From Bacteroidota bacterium (lineage in GTDB: Bacteria > Bacteroidota > Bacteroidia > Bacteroidales > F082), in NCBI GenBank assembly GCA_016715945.1, contig JADJXJ010000001.1:1798001-1862000 (forward strand): 64,000 bases of DNA. The letters run 5' to 3'. Positions within the stretch are counted from its first letter, which is position 1, and each line of letters starts with the position of its first letter. Both the position numbers and the translations under genes were made by a program. Under the pieces are notes generated by a model. It was not told the DNA's origin. It made no database searches and saw only the letters and a list, made by a program, of their open reading frames with translations. Positions 16,062-24,157 of this stretch are shown piece after piece.

Positions 16062-16645
16062 GCATCTGCAACAATAAAGGCCAGCAATTCATCCATACCT
16101 CGCCTTGTTTCAGCCGAGGTGATCATCATCATTGGCAGCTCGTCCCACCACTCAGTCAGTGCCTTGCGGTAATCCGCTATCTGGCTGCGCAATTGGTTTT
16201 CGCTGAGCTTATCCGACTTGGTAAACAGGATGACGAAGGGAATGCCGGAAGCCCCCATCCAATTGATCATCTCAATGTCGCTTTGCTGGGGTGGTATTCT
16301 GCTGTCCACCAGGATGAAAGTATAGCGCAGATTGTTTCGCTTGCTCAGGTATTCGTGCATCAGCTCGCGCCATTTCTGACGATCGGCCTGCGAACGGCGG
16401 GCGTATCCATAGCCCGGGAGGTCAACCAGGTACCACTGGTTGTCAATCAGAAAATGGTTGATCGTGATGGTCTTTCCCGGCCTTGAGGAAGTCTTGGCCA
16501 ACCCTTTGACCCTGGTGAGCGAGTTGATGAGCGACGATTTTCCTACATTCGACCTGCCGACAAAAGCGTACTCTGGTTTGCGTGTTTTGGGCATCTTGTC
16601 GAGGCTCACCACGCTCGAGATAAATTCAGCTTTGCGGATGCTCAT
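16022..16645 (-). CDS. engB: Ribosome biogenesis GTP-binding protein YsxC/EngB
   Basis: EngB is an essential GTPase for assembly of the large ribosomal subunit. The 207-residue product shows G1 GRSNVGKSS, G2 around SSRPGKTITINHF, G3 DLPGYGYARR and G4 TKSDKL. Length is normal. Its start overlaps the stop of the upstream GNAT-family gene by 4 bp (ATGA), so they are coupled. Its C-terminal coding end overlaps the convergent biotin carrier gene by 40 bp. Confidence 0.94.
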   Translation of the reverse strand: MSIRKAEFISSVVSLDKMPKTRKPEYAFVGRSNVGKSSLINSLTRVKGLAKTSSRPGKTITINHFLIDNQWYLVDLPGYGYARRSQADRQKWRELMHEYLSKRNNLRYTFILVDSRIPPQQSDIEMINWMGASGIPFVILFTKSDKLSENQLRSQIADYRKALTEWWDELPMMMITSAETRRGMDELLAFIVADAQSAGAGSSSISG

Positions 16646-17601
16646 TGCTGGAGATGATAGGGCGTTTGGTCCTTCACATAACTGTTGGTGTGCCTGTCCT
16701 TTTTCTCCGGGAAAATGTCGTTGATGGTGACGAGTATGCCGGTCTCCTCCACCTGCCCGAACCCGGCATTGAGGGCGGTGCCAAAAGTGCGCATACTCGG
16801 CGATAGGTTCATGTAAGCATTCACCAATGGCGGTATGTTTTCGCCCTGCTGACGCACAATCTGCACCAGAGTTTTGTAATCTTCGGCATAATTGTGCCCC
16901 TTGATATACTCTGCGAACCGTTGCGGATCGGTTTTAAACTTGAGCGGCTGGTGCGGATACACCAGCTTGTCTGGATCGGGGAAGTAGGTATGCATGAAGT
17001 GGAGGATCAGGTCGCGGGCAAGCGGGTCGAAATGGTCATACATGGTTACTTTCCCGAAGAAATACCGGATGTGCGGGTAGTCGATGATGAGCGCTCCAAG
17101 CCCGTCCCAGAGGTTGTCGAGGGAGTACATGCCTTTCCGCAGGTTTTTTGATGGTTGATAGGCCGGCTGCACAAAAGAGCGGCCAAGTTCGATGGTGTAG
17201 GGCAAAAAATCGCGGATAAAGGTTTCGGAATATTCGAAGAGGTGCGCTGTCGGGGTGTGAATTTTTCCGTCGGCCCCTGGTTTCAGCCTGCTGCAATCGA
17301 GAAAGCGGTATCCGCCGACAATCTCACGGTCTTCCGGACTCCATACGATCAGTTGCATGAAGCCATCTTCGATCAGGTCGAACTCATCAACGTCTATCTC
17401 CTCTCCAGTGCCACCGCCTGAGTCGCGAAACGACAGTTCCCTCAGCCTGCCAATCTCGCGCATAACCGATGGGGCCTCGGTAGCATGAATGACATAGAGC
17501 TCATTGTTGCCAAAATTCGTCTTCCGCATAAAACGGTCTTTCGTCAGCTCATCGAGCAGCGCTTCGCGTGGCACAGCATCTATTACCGGCTTGGTATGCA
17601 T
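16642..17601 (-). CDS. GNAT/OlsB-type N-acyltransferase (probable glycine-lipid synthesis)
   Basis: The 319-residue protein resembles OlsB-like N-acyltransferases, which join a 3-hydroxyacyl chain to the amino group of ornithine or glycine. Visible features are the GNAT beta strands (FDLIEDGFMQLIVWSPEDREIVGGYRF), then ELGRSFVQPAYQP and the YFFGKVTMYDHFDPLARDLILHFM stretch. In Bacteroides the pair GlsB/GlsA makes N-acyloxyacyl glycine lipids. The same pairing is seen here: the next gene upstream (10-bp gap) is an OlsA/PlsC-like acyltransferase. The amino-acid head group cannot be read from sequence. It is coupled to engB downstream by a 4-bp overlap. Confidence 0.8.
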   Translation of the reverse strand: MHTKPVIDAVPREALLDELTKDRFMRKTNFGNNELYVIHATEAPSVMREIGRLRELSFRDSGGGTGEEIDVDEFDLIEDGFMQLIVWSPEDREIVGGYRFLDCSRLKPGADGKIHTPTAHLFEYSETFIRDFLPYTIELGRSFVQPAYQPSKNLRKGMYSLDNLWDGLGALIIDYPHIRYFFGKVTMYDHFDPLARDLILHFMHTYFPDPDKLVYPHQPLKFKTDPQRFAEYIKGHNYAEDYKTLVQIVRQQGENIPPLVNAYMNLSPSMRTFGTALNAGFGQVEETGILVTINDIFPEKKDRHTNSYVKDQTPYHLQQ

Positions 17602-17611
17602 GGCTTTATTG

Positions 17612-18499
17612 TTATATCATTGAAAAATAATCCTTGTCCGCATCAAATTCCGCATCCGGATGATTGGCAAGGTAATACACAAAACCGCGCAGCTTCTCGG
17701 CCCATTGGTTTTCGTTGAACCTCCGGTCAAAATACTGCCAGGGAATTGGCTTGCCAAATGTGATGCAAATGTCCTGATCCTGCTGTTTGAAGAATTCATC
17801 AACAAGGTAAAGCATTTCGATATTGGCCTTGATTCCCAGGGCTTTGCGAAGGTTAGCAAGCCGATAGAAGAAATCGGAATTGTGTCCGCTGATGTGGGTT
17901 GGGATGATGTCGCGCTTATAGCGTCGGGCCTTTGAGAGGAAAGTTTTTTTCCAGTCGAGATCGCGGATGATGCCCTTGCGCTTGCGCGACACCAGGCCAA
18001 ACGGAAAATAACAGACGATGGCATTGCCTTCGAAAGTTTCGTTCAGGATGCGGATGTTGTCGGCATTGCTTCCGTGCTTGTTGATTGGCACGAATAGAGG
18101 CTCCAGATTCTTGATATTCAGCAGAATATCATTGACAGGAAACTGAATGTCACGCCTCACCTTTCCGATGGCCTGCATGAGTACAATGCCATCGAGCCCA
18201 CCCAGCGGATGGTTGCTGGCCACCACAAAGCGTCCTTCGGGCAGGATGTATTCCAATCCACGCAGGGCAACCCTTGGCCGGAACATATTAACCACCTCAT
18301 CCACAAACTCAAGCCCCTGAAGATGTCCATGTTGCAACAGGAAGGCGTTAATCTCGTCCTGGTGAATAATCCGCTGAAGGTAGCGGATCACAAACGATGG
18401 GATCATCCTGGCCAGTGACGGATTTTTATCCGCGAAAACTTTCCTGACGTCAATGAGCTTTACAGCATTCGTTGCTTCTGCCTGCGCAGGAACGTCCAT
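17612..18499 (-). CDS. PlsC/OlsA-type O-acyltransferase (probable glycine-lipid synthesis)
   Basis: The roughly 295-residue product is a lysophospholipid-acyltransferase-family enzyme. The catalytic HX4D motif is NHPLGGLDG, followed by the second motif VPINKHGSN and FPFGLVSRK. Beside an OlsB-like gene, its likely job is to add the second fatty acyl chain to an N-acylated amino-acid lipid (GlsA/OlsA role). A TTG at 18532 extends the frame by 11 codons, but it lies upstream of the predicted transcript start. The ATG at 18499 follows a purine-rich AAAAGGAG and is chosen. A strong promoter match lies at 18520-18552. Confidence 0.82.
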   Translation of the reverse strand: MDVPAQAEATNAVKLIDVRKVFADKNPSLARMIPSFVIRYLQRIIHQDEINAFLLQHGHLQGLEFVDEVVNMFRPRVALRGLEYILPEGRFVVASNHPLGGLDGIVLMQAIGKVRRDIQFPVNDILLNIKNLEPLFVPINKHGSNADNIRILNETFEGNAIVCYFPFGLVSRKRKGIIRDLDWKKTFLSKARRYKRDIIPTHISGHNSDFFYRLANLRKALGIKANIEMLYLVDEFFKQQDQDICITFGKPIPWQYFDRRFNENQWAEKLRGFVYYLANHPDAEFDADKDYFSMI

Positions 18500-18519
18500 A
18501 TTAATCTCCTTTTCCAAAA

Positions 18520-18552
18520 CAAAGTTAACCAATTTTTAAACTTTTGCACAAA
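18520..18552 (-). promoter_or_regulatory. Promoter of the acyltransferase-engB operon
   Basis: Minus strand: TTTG (18549-18552), a 21-bp spacer, then TAACTTTG (18520-18527), a full match to the Bacteroides -33/-7 consensus. The transcript would start near 18513, 14 bp before the ATG at 18499. Confidence 0.62.
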
Positions 18553-18740
18553 TCCTTAGGATTCTTGGCAATTGCAACTCATTCCCCTGACATTGTGGCC
18601 ATTGCATCCTACCCCAAATGCGCAGGTGTGGCGAAGGACGTATTGTTGATAACTTTTCTTCACTTACAATAGCCTGTTATTCAGTTATTTATACCCTTTA
18701 GACAAACATTTTTCACCTGCAAACGCAACTAAATTGCCTC

Positions 18741-18770
18741 AAAAGTGGGGAAAAGTGGGGAAAAGTGGTA
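18741..18770 (+). promoter_or_regulatory. MraZ box: three 10-bp direct repeats
   Basis: AAAAGTGGGG, AAAAGTGGGG and AAAAGTGGTA follow one another with exact 10-bp spacing. MraZ from other bacteria binds short repeats with a GTGGG-type core spaced one helical turn apart at its own promoter. The array ends 50 bp before the chosen mraZ start, so autoregulation of the division cluster is expected. Confidence 0.85.
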
Positions 18771-18820
18771 AAATTTGCAGTAATTTTACGAAAGTAAAAC
18801 AAACTACTCTGGAACCAAAA

Positions 18821-19273
18821 GTGCCATTTCCGGTTGGTGATTACCAATGCAAGCTCGACGGCAAGGGCCGCCTGATGTTTCCTGCTGATTTTCAGCAGCA
18901 GCTGGGCGATTTGCTCGACGAAGGGTTTGTATTGCGCCCGGGTTTGTACCACAAGTGCATCGAGATGTACACCCTCAAAGACTGGCAGGTGAAGCAGGAA
19001 AAGCTGAAACAGCTCAGCCCGTTTGTCAAGGTGAATATTGATCTGATGCGCAGGTACAATGCGGGGGCCAGGATGGTGAAGCTCGACAGTTCGGGCAGGT
19101 TGCTGATTCCCAAGCCCTTGCTCGACCAAAGCGAGCTGAAGAAAGAAGTGGTGATTGTGGCTTTGCCCGAATACATGGAAATCTGGGACAAGGACAGCTA
19201 TCAGGCCGTGAACGAGGAAATGGATCAGGAAACACTGGAGCAGTTGATGCAACAAAAATTCGGGGACAAATAA
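18821..19273 (+). CDS. mraZ: Transcriptional regulator MraZ
   Basis: MraZ is a DNA-binding ring protein with two AbrB-like repeats that controls the division and cell-wall cluster. The first repeat is GDYQCKLDGKGRLMFPADF; the second is GARMVKLDSSGRLLIPKPLL. Both carry the DxxGR core. The open frame begins at 18734, but that part runs through the MraZ box repeats and lacks similarity, so a GTG at 18821 (giving about 150 residues, the normal size) is chosen. There is no ATG nearby, so the exact start is uncertain. rsmH follows by 14 bp. Confidence 0.88.
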   Translation: MPFPVGDYQCKLDGKGRLMFPADFQQQLGDLLDEGFVLRPGLYHKCIEMYTLKDWQVKQEKLKQLSPFVKVNIDLMRRYNAGARMVKLDSSGRLLIPKPLLDQSELKKEVVIVALPEYMEIWDKDSYQAVNEEMDQETLEQLMQQKFGDK

Positions 19274-19287
19274 ACAACCTGGGTTGG

Positions 19288-20178
19288 ATGTACCACAAGC
19301 CTGTGTTATTGAACGAAAGTGTTGAGGCACTCAACATAAAGGCCGGAGGCGTTTATGTGGATGCTACTTTTGGCGGGGGCGGGCACAGCCGAGCGATACT
19401 CGAAAGGCTGGGCAATGGCCGGCTGATTGGTTTTGACCAGGATGCAGATGCGGCCGCCAATGTGCCACAGGACGAACGTTTCACCTTTGTTCAAAACAAT
19501 TTCAGGTATCTCCGGAATTTTTTACGGTACTATGGTTTCGAGAAGGTGGATGGCATTCTGGCCGATCTAGGCGTGTCGTCGTTTCAGATTGATGAGCCTG
19601 GCCGGGGATTCTCAACCCGTTTTGATGGTCGGCTCGATATGCGCATGGACAGGCTTTCGCCATTGGATGCTGCTACAGTGGTGAATACCTACAGCCCGGA
19701 AGAGCTCACGCGCATTCTCTCGCAATATGGCGAATTGCCTCAGGCAAAGCGGTTTGCAGAGATGGTGGTGCAAGCCAGACCCATACACACCACAGCAGAG
19801 CTTCGCAAGGCAGTTGAGCGCCTGTTGCCGCGCGGCAAGGAGCACAAGCCACTTGCGCAGCTGTTTCAGGCATTGCGCATCGAGGTGAATCAGGAACTTG
19901 AGGCACTCGAGTTGTTTTTGCAGCAAAGCATCGAAATGCTGCGCGAAGGCGGCCGGCTTGTGGTGATTTCATACCACTCGCTCGAAGACCGGCTGGTTAA
20001 GAACTATATGAAGGCCGGTAATGCAAGTGGCGAGCCTCAAAAAGACTTTTTCGGAAATCAGCTGAACAGCATGAGGCTGATCAGCCGGAAAGCCATTGTG
20101 CCATCGGCCGAAGAGCTGGAGTTGAACAACCGTGCACGCAGCGCCAGAATGCGTGTAGCCGAAAAGTTGAAGCCATGA
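19288..20178 (+). CDS. rsmH: 16S rRNA (cytosine(1402)-N4)-methyltransferase
   Basis: RsmH (MraW) methylates N4 of C1402 in 16S rRNA using SAM. The 296-residue product opens with HKPVLLNESVEALN and the SAM motif VDATFGGGGHSRAIL. It continues with DGILADLGVSSFQID, PGRGFSTRFDGRLDMRMD and VISYHSLEDRLVK, all family hallmarks. Its stop overlaps the start of ftsL by 4 bp (ATGA). Confidence 0.96.
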   Translation: MYHKPVLLNESVEALNIKAGGVYVDATFGGGGHSRAILERLGNGRLIGFDQDADAAANVPQDERFTFVQNNFRYLRNFLRYYGFEKVDGILADLGVSSFQIDEPGRGFSTRFDGRLDMRMDRLSPLDAATVVNTYSPEELTRILSQYGELPQAKRFAEMVVQARPIHTTAELRKAVERLLPRGKEHKPLAQLFQALRIEVNQELEALELFLQQSIEMLREGGRLVVISYHSLEDRLVKNYMKAGNASGEPQKDFFGNQLNSMRLISRKAIVPSAEELELNNRARSARMRVAEKLKP

Positions 20179-20564
20179 CAAGCAAGGGCGCGGCACATAC
20201 TCCGAAATCAGAAAAGAAGCGCAAGGGGGGCTTTAATCCTTTCCGCCGTTTCTTCCATGAAATCCTGGGGGGCGGATTCCTGGCCAGATATTTCAGTTGG
20301 GAACAAACCAAGTTCCTGCTCTTCCTGGCCCTTATCGGCTTCTATTACATCGCCAATAGCTATTACATCGAAAAACTTGCGAGGGAAATAGACAAACTGA
20401 ATCGCGAAATGAAAGAGCTTCATTTTGAGTACGTTTCGGTTAAATCGCAGGTCATGTTCGAAAGCCGCCAGACGGAACTGGTGCGCAAACTCAAAAAAAC
20501 CGGCATCACCGAATCGGTTGAGCCGGTTCAGAAGATTGTTGTCAAAAGCACTGCAGAGCCATGA
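20175..20564 (+). CDS. ftsL: FtsL-like cell division protein
   Basis: This 129-residue protein has a basic cytoplasmic N-terminus, one membrane segment (FLLFLALIGFYYIANSYYI, about residues 48-66) and a periplasmic coiled coil (EKLAREIDKLNREMKELHFEYVSVKSQVM). That is the layout of FtsL, a bitopic member of the FtsQLB complex that activates septal wall synthesis. Sequence similarity among FtsL proteins is low; the call rests on topology and on its place between rsmH and ftsI. It overlaps both neighbours by 4 bp. Confidence 0.85.
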   Translation: MTSKGAAHTPKSEKKRKGGFNPFRRFFHEILGGGFLARYFSWEQTKFLLFLALIGFYYIANSYYIEKLAREIDKLNREMKELHFEYVSVKSQVMFESRQTELVRKLKKTGITESVEPVQKIVVKSTAEP

Positions 20565-22693
20565 ACGATCCCAAGAAAGGCATCTTATTGAGGGTTTATC
20601 TGGTGTATGCTTCGGTGCTTTTGTTTGCCACCGTGGTGATTTACAACATCGGCCGCATTCAGTTTGTGCATGGCGAAGAGCTGCGTGCCAAAGCAGAACA
20701 GCAGGAGATCAGGGTGTTCAGAATTGAAGCCCTTCGCGGTAATATTCTGGCCACCGATGGCACACTGCTGGCAACCACCGTGCCGGTGTTCGAAGTACGC
20801 ATGGACGTGGCCAACCCGCACATCACCGATCAGCGGTTTTATTCTGCACTCGACTCGCTGGCCACCGGACTGGCTGCCGTATTGAAGAACAAATCCAGGC
20901 TGCAGTATTACAACGAGCTGAAAGAAGCACGAGCCAAAGGAAACCGTTATCTGCTGCTCAAAAGACGGGTTACCTATGCCGAAGTAAAGGAATTGCGCAA
21001 GCTCCCAGTGCTGAACATGGGCAAGTTTAGGGGTGGATTGATTCTGGTGCCTGAAACAAGGCGTGAGCGACCATATAAAGATCTGGCATTAAGAACTATA
21101 GGCTACGAGATAGAGCGGGAAAACCTGTTCGTGGGCATCGAAGGAGCTTACCATGAGTACCTCAAAGGCCATGATGGGAAGCAGGTGAAGCGCCGCATCA
21201 ACCATGGCGACTGGATGCCAATGTTCGACGAAAACATGGTTGAGCCCCAGAACGGGAAAGACGTAGTAAGTACCATCGATGTCAATATCCAGGATGTGGC
21301 CCAGCAGGCACTGCGCCGAAATCTTGAAGAAAACCAGGCCTACCAGGGCTGTGCCATCCTCATGGAAGCCGAAACAGGCCATATCCTGGCCATAGCCAAC
21401 CTCACCTACGACGAAAAAACCAAAAAATATACCGAGAGCTACAACTACGCCATACGCGAAAGCGTGGAACCAGGTTCGACCTTCAAGCTGGCCTCAATGC
21501 TGGTATTGCTCGAGGACAAGAAAGTCAAACCTTCCGACCCGATGTTTATCGGCAACGGGCAGATGCAGTTTCACACCCGCGTCATGAAAGATGTCCATCC
21601 TATCCGGGATGGCCATACCACCGTGCGCGAGATTTTCGAGAAATCTTCAAATGTGGGTGTGGCCAAGCTCGTGTGGAACAACTACATCAACAAGCCTGAA
21701 CAATTTATCGATAAGCTATACGAAATCGGACTCAACAAACCCCTCGATATTGAAATCAAAGGCGAATCGCGCCCGGTGATCAAACACCCCTCAAACAAGC
21801 AGTACTGGTACGGCACATCGCTGGCCTGGATGTCGATCGGATACGAACTGCAGATGACACCCCTGCAGATGCTTACGTTTTACAACGCTGTGGCCAACAA
21901 CGGCAAGATGGTTAAACCCTTGTTTGTGAAAGAGATACGTCAAGGCAACAGCATCCTGGAAAAGCGCGAGCCAGTGGTTCTCAACGAACGAATTGCTTCC
22001 CAGGCTACCATCGACACCCTGCGGAAACTGCTGGAAAGCGTGGTGGAAAACGGAACCGGTAAAGCACTGAAAAACGATGCCTATAAAGTGGCCGGCAAAA
22101 CAGGTACAGCGCAGATAGCTGCAGGCAAGAAAGGTTACGACAAGCAAAACTACAATGCCTCCTTTGTGGGCTATTTTCCGGCCGATAACCCAAAATATAC
22201 CTGCATCGTAGTGGTAAGTCGCCCAAAGGCAGGAAAAATATACGGCGGTGCTGTAGCCGCACCTGTGTTCAGGGAAATAGCCGACAAAGTGTATGCCACC
22301 AGGCCAGATCTGCATGATGGCAGCCGCAGGCAGGAAGAGCAGACCCATTACGCAGCCCTCACACCGCAGTTCAAAAAATACTATAAGCCGGAGGCGTCGA
22401 GGCTGCTCGAAATGCTCAGAATTCCTGTGGCTGGCTCCAACGCTCCTTCCAACTGGGTGAGCGTAAAACCCAATGGCTCGCTGGTGGAACTTGTAGCCGT
22501 AAAAGACACCCTTGCACCCAACCAGATGCCCGACCTCTCGGGATTGCAGCTGCGCGATGCCTTGTACGTTACCGCAAGCAAAGGCCTGAAAACCAAGGTA
22601 AAAGGAAAAGGGAAAGTGGCCGCCCAGTCCATCATGGCCGGGGATACCATTCGCGAGGGACAATTTGTCGAACTTCAACTCTCAGGGCTATGA
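20561..22693 (+). CDS. ftsI: Penicillin-binding protein FtsI (PBP2/3 class, with PASTA domain)
   Basis: FtsI is the septal peptidoglycan transpeptidase. The 710-residue product has one N-terminal membrane segment (VYLVYASVLLFATVVIYNIG) and a dimerisation domain. The transpeptidase domain shows the three active-site motifs: STFK with nucleophile S306, SSN at 362-364 and KTGT starting at K513. The C-terminal 60 residues form one PASTA domain (MPDLSGLQLRDALYVTASKG). PASTA domains on FtsI are best known from Gram-positives but are normal in Bacteroidota. It overlaps ftsL and murE by 4 bp each. Confidence 0.95.
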   Translation: MNDPKKGILLRVYLVYASVLLFATVVIYNIGRIQFVHGEELRAKAEQQEIRVFRIEALRGNILATDGTLLATTVPVFEVRMDVANPHITDQRFYSALDSLATGLAAVLKNKSRLQYYNELKEARAKGNRYLLLKRRVTYAEVKELRKLPVLNMGKFRGGLILVPETRRERPYKDLALRTIGYEIERENLFVGIEGAYHEYLKGHDGKQVKRRINHGDWMPMFDENMVEPQNGKDVVSTIDVNIQDVAQQALRRNLEENQAYQGCAILMEAETGHILAIANLTYDEKTKKYTESYNYAIRESVEPGSTFKLASMLVLLEDKKVKPSDPMFIGNGQMQFHTRVMKDVHPIRDGHTTVREIFEKSSNVGVAKLVWNNYINKPEQFIDKLYEIGLNKPLDIEIKGESRPVIKHPSNKQYWYGTSLAWMSIGYELQMTPLQMLTFYNAVANNGKMVKPLFVKEIRQGNSILEKREPVVLNERIASQATIDTLRKLLESVVENGTGKALKNDAYKVAGKTGTAQIAAGKKGYDKQNYNASFVGYFPADNPKYTCIVVVSRPKAGKIYGGAVAAPVFREIADKVYATRPDLHDGSRRQEEQTHYAALTPQFKKYYKPEASRLLEMLRIPVAGSNAPSNWVSVKPNGSLVELVAVKDTLAPNQMPDLSGLQLRDALYVTASKGLKTKVKGKGKVAAQSIMAGDTIREGQFVELQLSGL

Positions 22694-24153
22694 AAAGAAT
22701 GATACTCTCCGAACTGCTGCACGAATGCCCTGTAAAACAAGTGATTGGCAACCCAAAAGCGGAAGTCGCTGCACTTGTGTTCGACTCCCGCAAAGTAGAG
22801 TCAGGCACGGTATTTTTTGCCCTGAGCGGCACACAGACCGACGGACACCAGTTCATCGAACAAGCAATCAGGCAGGGCGCAGTAGCCGTAGTTTGCGAAC
22901 GCCTTCCCGCCAAGCCAGATGAAAATATCACCTGGATTGAGGCCGAGAGCAGTGCCTATTGCCTGGCTTTTGCCGCTTCGGCCTTTTATGGGCATCCCTC
23001 GCGACAGCTGAAGCTGGTGGGTGTGACGGGCACCAACGGGAAAACCACCGTGGCCACCCTGCTACACTCCCTGTTCACTCAGGCAGGTTATCCCTCAGGA
23101 CTGATCTCCACCATCAGGTATCTGGTTGACCATCGCATTTATCCCGCTTCGCACACCACCCCTGATCCATTGACTATCAATATGTTGTTGGCAGAAATGG
23201 TAAACAGCGGCTGCTCTCACGCTTTCATGGAGGTGAGCTCGCATGCCATGGCACAGATGCGCACCTTTGGGCTGCATTTCTCGGGAGGCATATTTACCAA
23301 CCTCACGCACGACCACCTGGACTACCACGGCAGTTTTGCAGCCTATCGCGATGCAAAAAAACTCTTCTTCGACCTCTTGCCGGGCGAAGCCTTTGCCCTG
23401 GTAAATCTTGACGACCGCAACGGCCGCTTTATGACACAGAATACGCGGGCACGCATTTTTAGTTATGCCCTCAAATCGGATGCCGATTTCAGGGCGCGTG
23501 TGCTCGAAAATCAGTTCGAGGGACTGCTGTTGCATATTGATGGCCGGGAAGTGATGACCCGTCTGATTGGCCGCTTCAACGCCTACAACCTGCTTGCCAT
23601 TTATGCTGCAGCCCGTTTGCTGGGCATGCCGGAGGAGGAGGCGCTCACCGGACTGAGCAGACTCGAAAGCGCTTCGGGCAGATTTGAGTTTATCAAGTCG
23701 CCACGGGGCATTATTGGCATTGTGGACTATGCACATACGCCGGATGCCCTGGAAAATGTGCTGACCACCATCAACGAAATCCGCACGCGCAACGAAAAGG
23801 TGATCACCATTGCCGGTGCCGGAGGCAACCGCGACAAAGCCAAAAGGCCCGAAATGGCACGCATTGCCTGCATGCTCAGCGACGTGGTGATCCTCACTTC
23901 CGACAACCCGCGCTGGGAAGACCCGCAGGCCATTCTGAACGACATGCGGGCCGGGGTTCCGGGCGAACATTACCGCAAAACCGTGGTGATTCCCGACCGG
24001 CGCGAAGCCATTCAGGCAGCAGTCAATATGGCCGCCAAAGGCGACATCATCCTGCTTGCAGGCAAAGGACATGAAAACTACCAGGAGATAGCCGGCGAAC
24101 GGCACCATTTCGACGACAAGGAAGAACTGTTCGGACGATTGCTAAATACTTGA
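22690..24153 (+). CDS. murE: UDP-MurNAc-L-Ala-D-Glu:meso-diaminopimelate ligase
   Basis: MurE adds the third amino acid of the peptidoglycan stem. The 487-residue Mur ligase shows the ATP loop VGVTGTNGKTTVATLL, HTTPDPL, EVSSHAMAQ, the FTNLTHDHLDYHG motif and C-terminal GAGGNRDKAKRPEM. The specificity segment reads TSDNPRWEDP, where the DNPR motif marks meso-diaminopimelate rather than lysine as the substrate. It lies between ftsI (4-bp overlap) and mraY (4-bp gap). murF, often next, is absent. Confidence 0.95.
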   Translation: MKRMILSELLHECPVKQVIGNPKAEVAALVFDSRKVESGTVFFALSGTQTDGHQFIEQAIRQGAVAVVCERLPAKPDENITWIEAESSAYCLAFAASAFYGHPSRQLKLVGVTGTNGKTTVATLLHSLFTQAGYPSGLISTIRYLVDHRIYPASHTTPDPLTINMLLAEMVNSGCSHAFMEVSSHAMAQMRTFGLHFSGGIFTNLTHDHLDYHGSFAAYRDAKKLFFDLLPGEAFALVNLDDRNGRFMTQNTRARIFSYALKSDADFRARVLENQFEGLLLHIDGREVMTRLIGRFNAYNLLAIYAAARLLGMPEEEALTGLSRLESASGRFEFIKSPRGIIGIVDYAHTPDALENVLTTINEIRTRNEKVITIAGAGGNRDKAKRPEMARIACMLSDVVILTSDNPRWEDPQAILNDMRAGVPGEHYRKTVVIPDRREAIQAAVNMAAKGDIILLAGKGHENYQEIAGERHHFDDKEELFGRLLNT

Positions 24154-24157
24154 AAAC

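Larger units (their letters stand above)
18500..18820. other. Divergent intergenic region before the dcw cluster
   Basis: These 321 bases hold the promoter of the leftward acyltransferase operon (18520-18552) and the triple MraZ-type repeat (18741-18770) before mraZ. TAACTTTT near 18648 and TACCCTTTA near 18692 only loosely resemble -7 elements, so the main dcw promoter is not fixed. No open frame or RNA gene is seen in the rest. Confidence 0.5.

Noticed and set aside
18741..18770. Coding start of mraZ upstream of the 10-bp repeats
   Set aside because: The frame is open from 18734, but this segment translates the operator repeats into a non-family peptide and the conserved MraZ domain starts only after 18821.
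23095..24108. A 337-codon open frame on the minus strand opposite murE
   Set aside because: Shadow frame within a tightly packed operon of the other strand.
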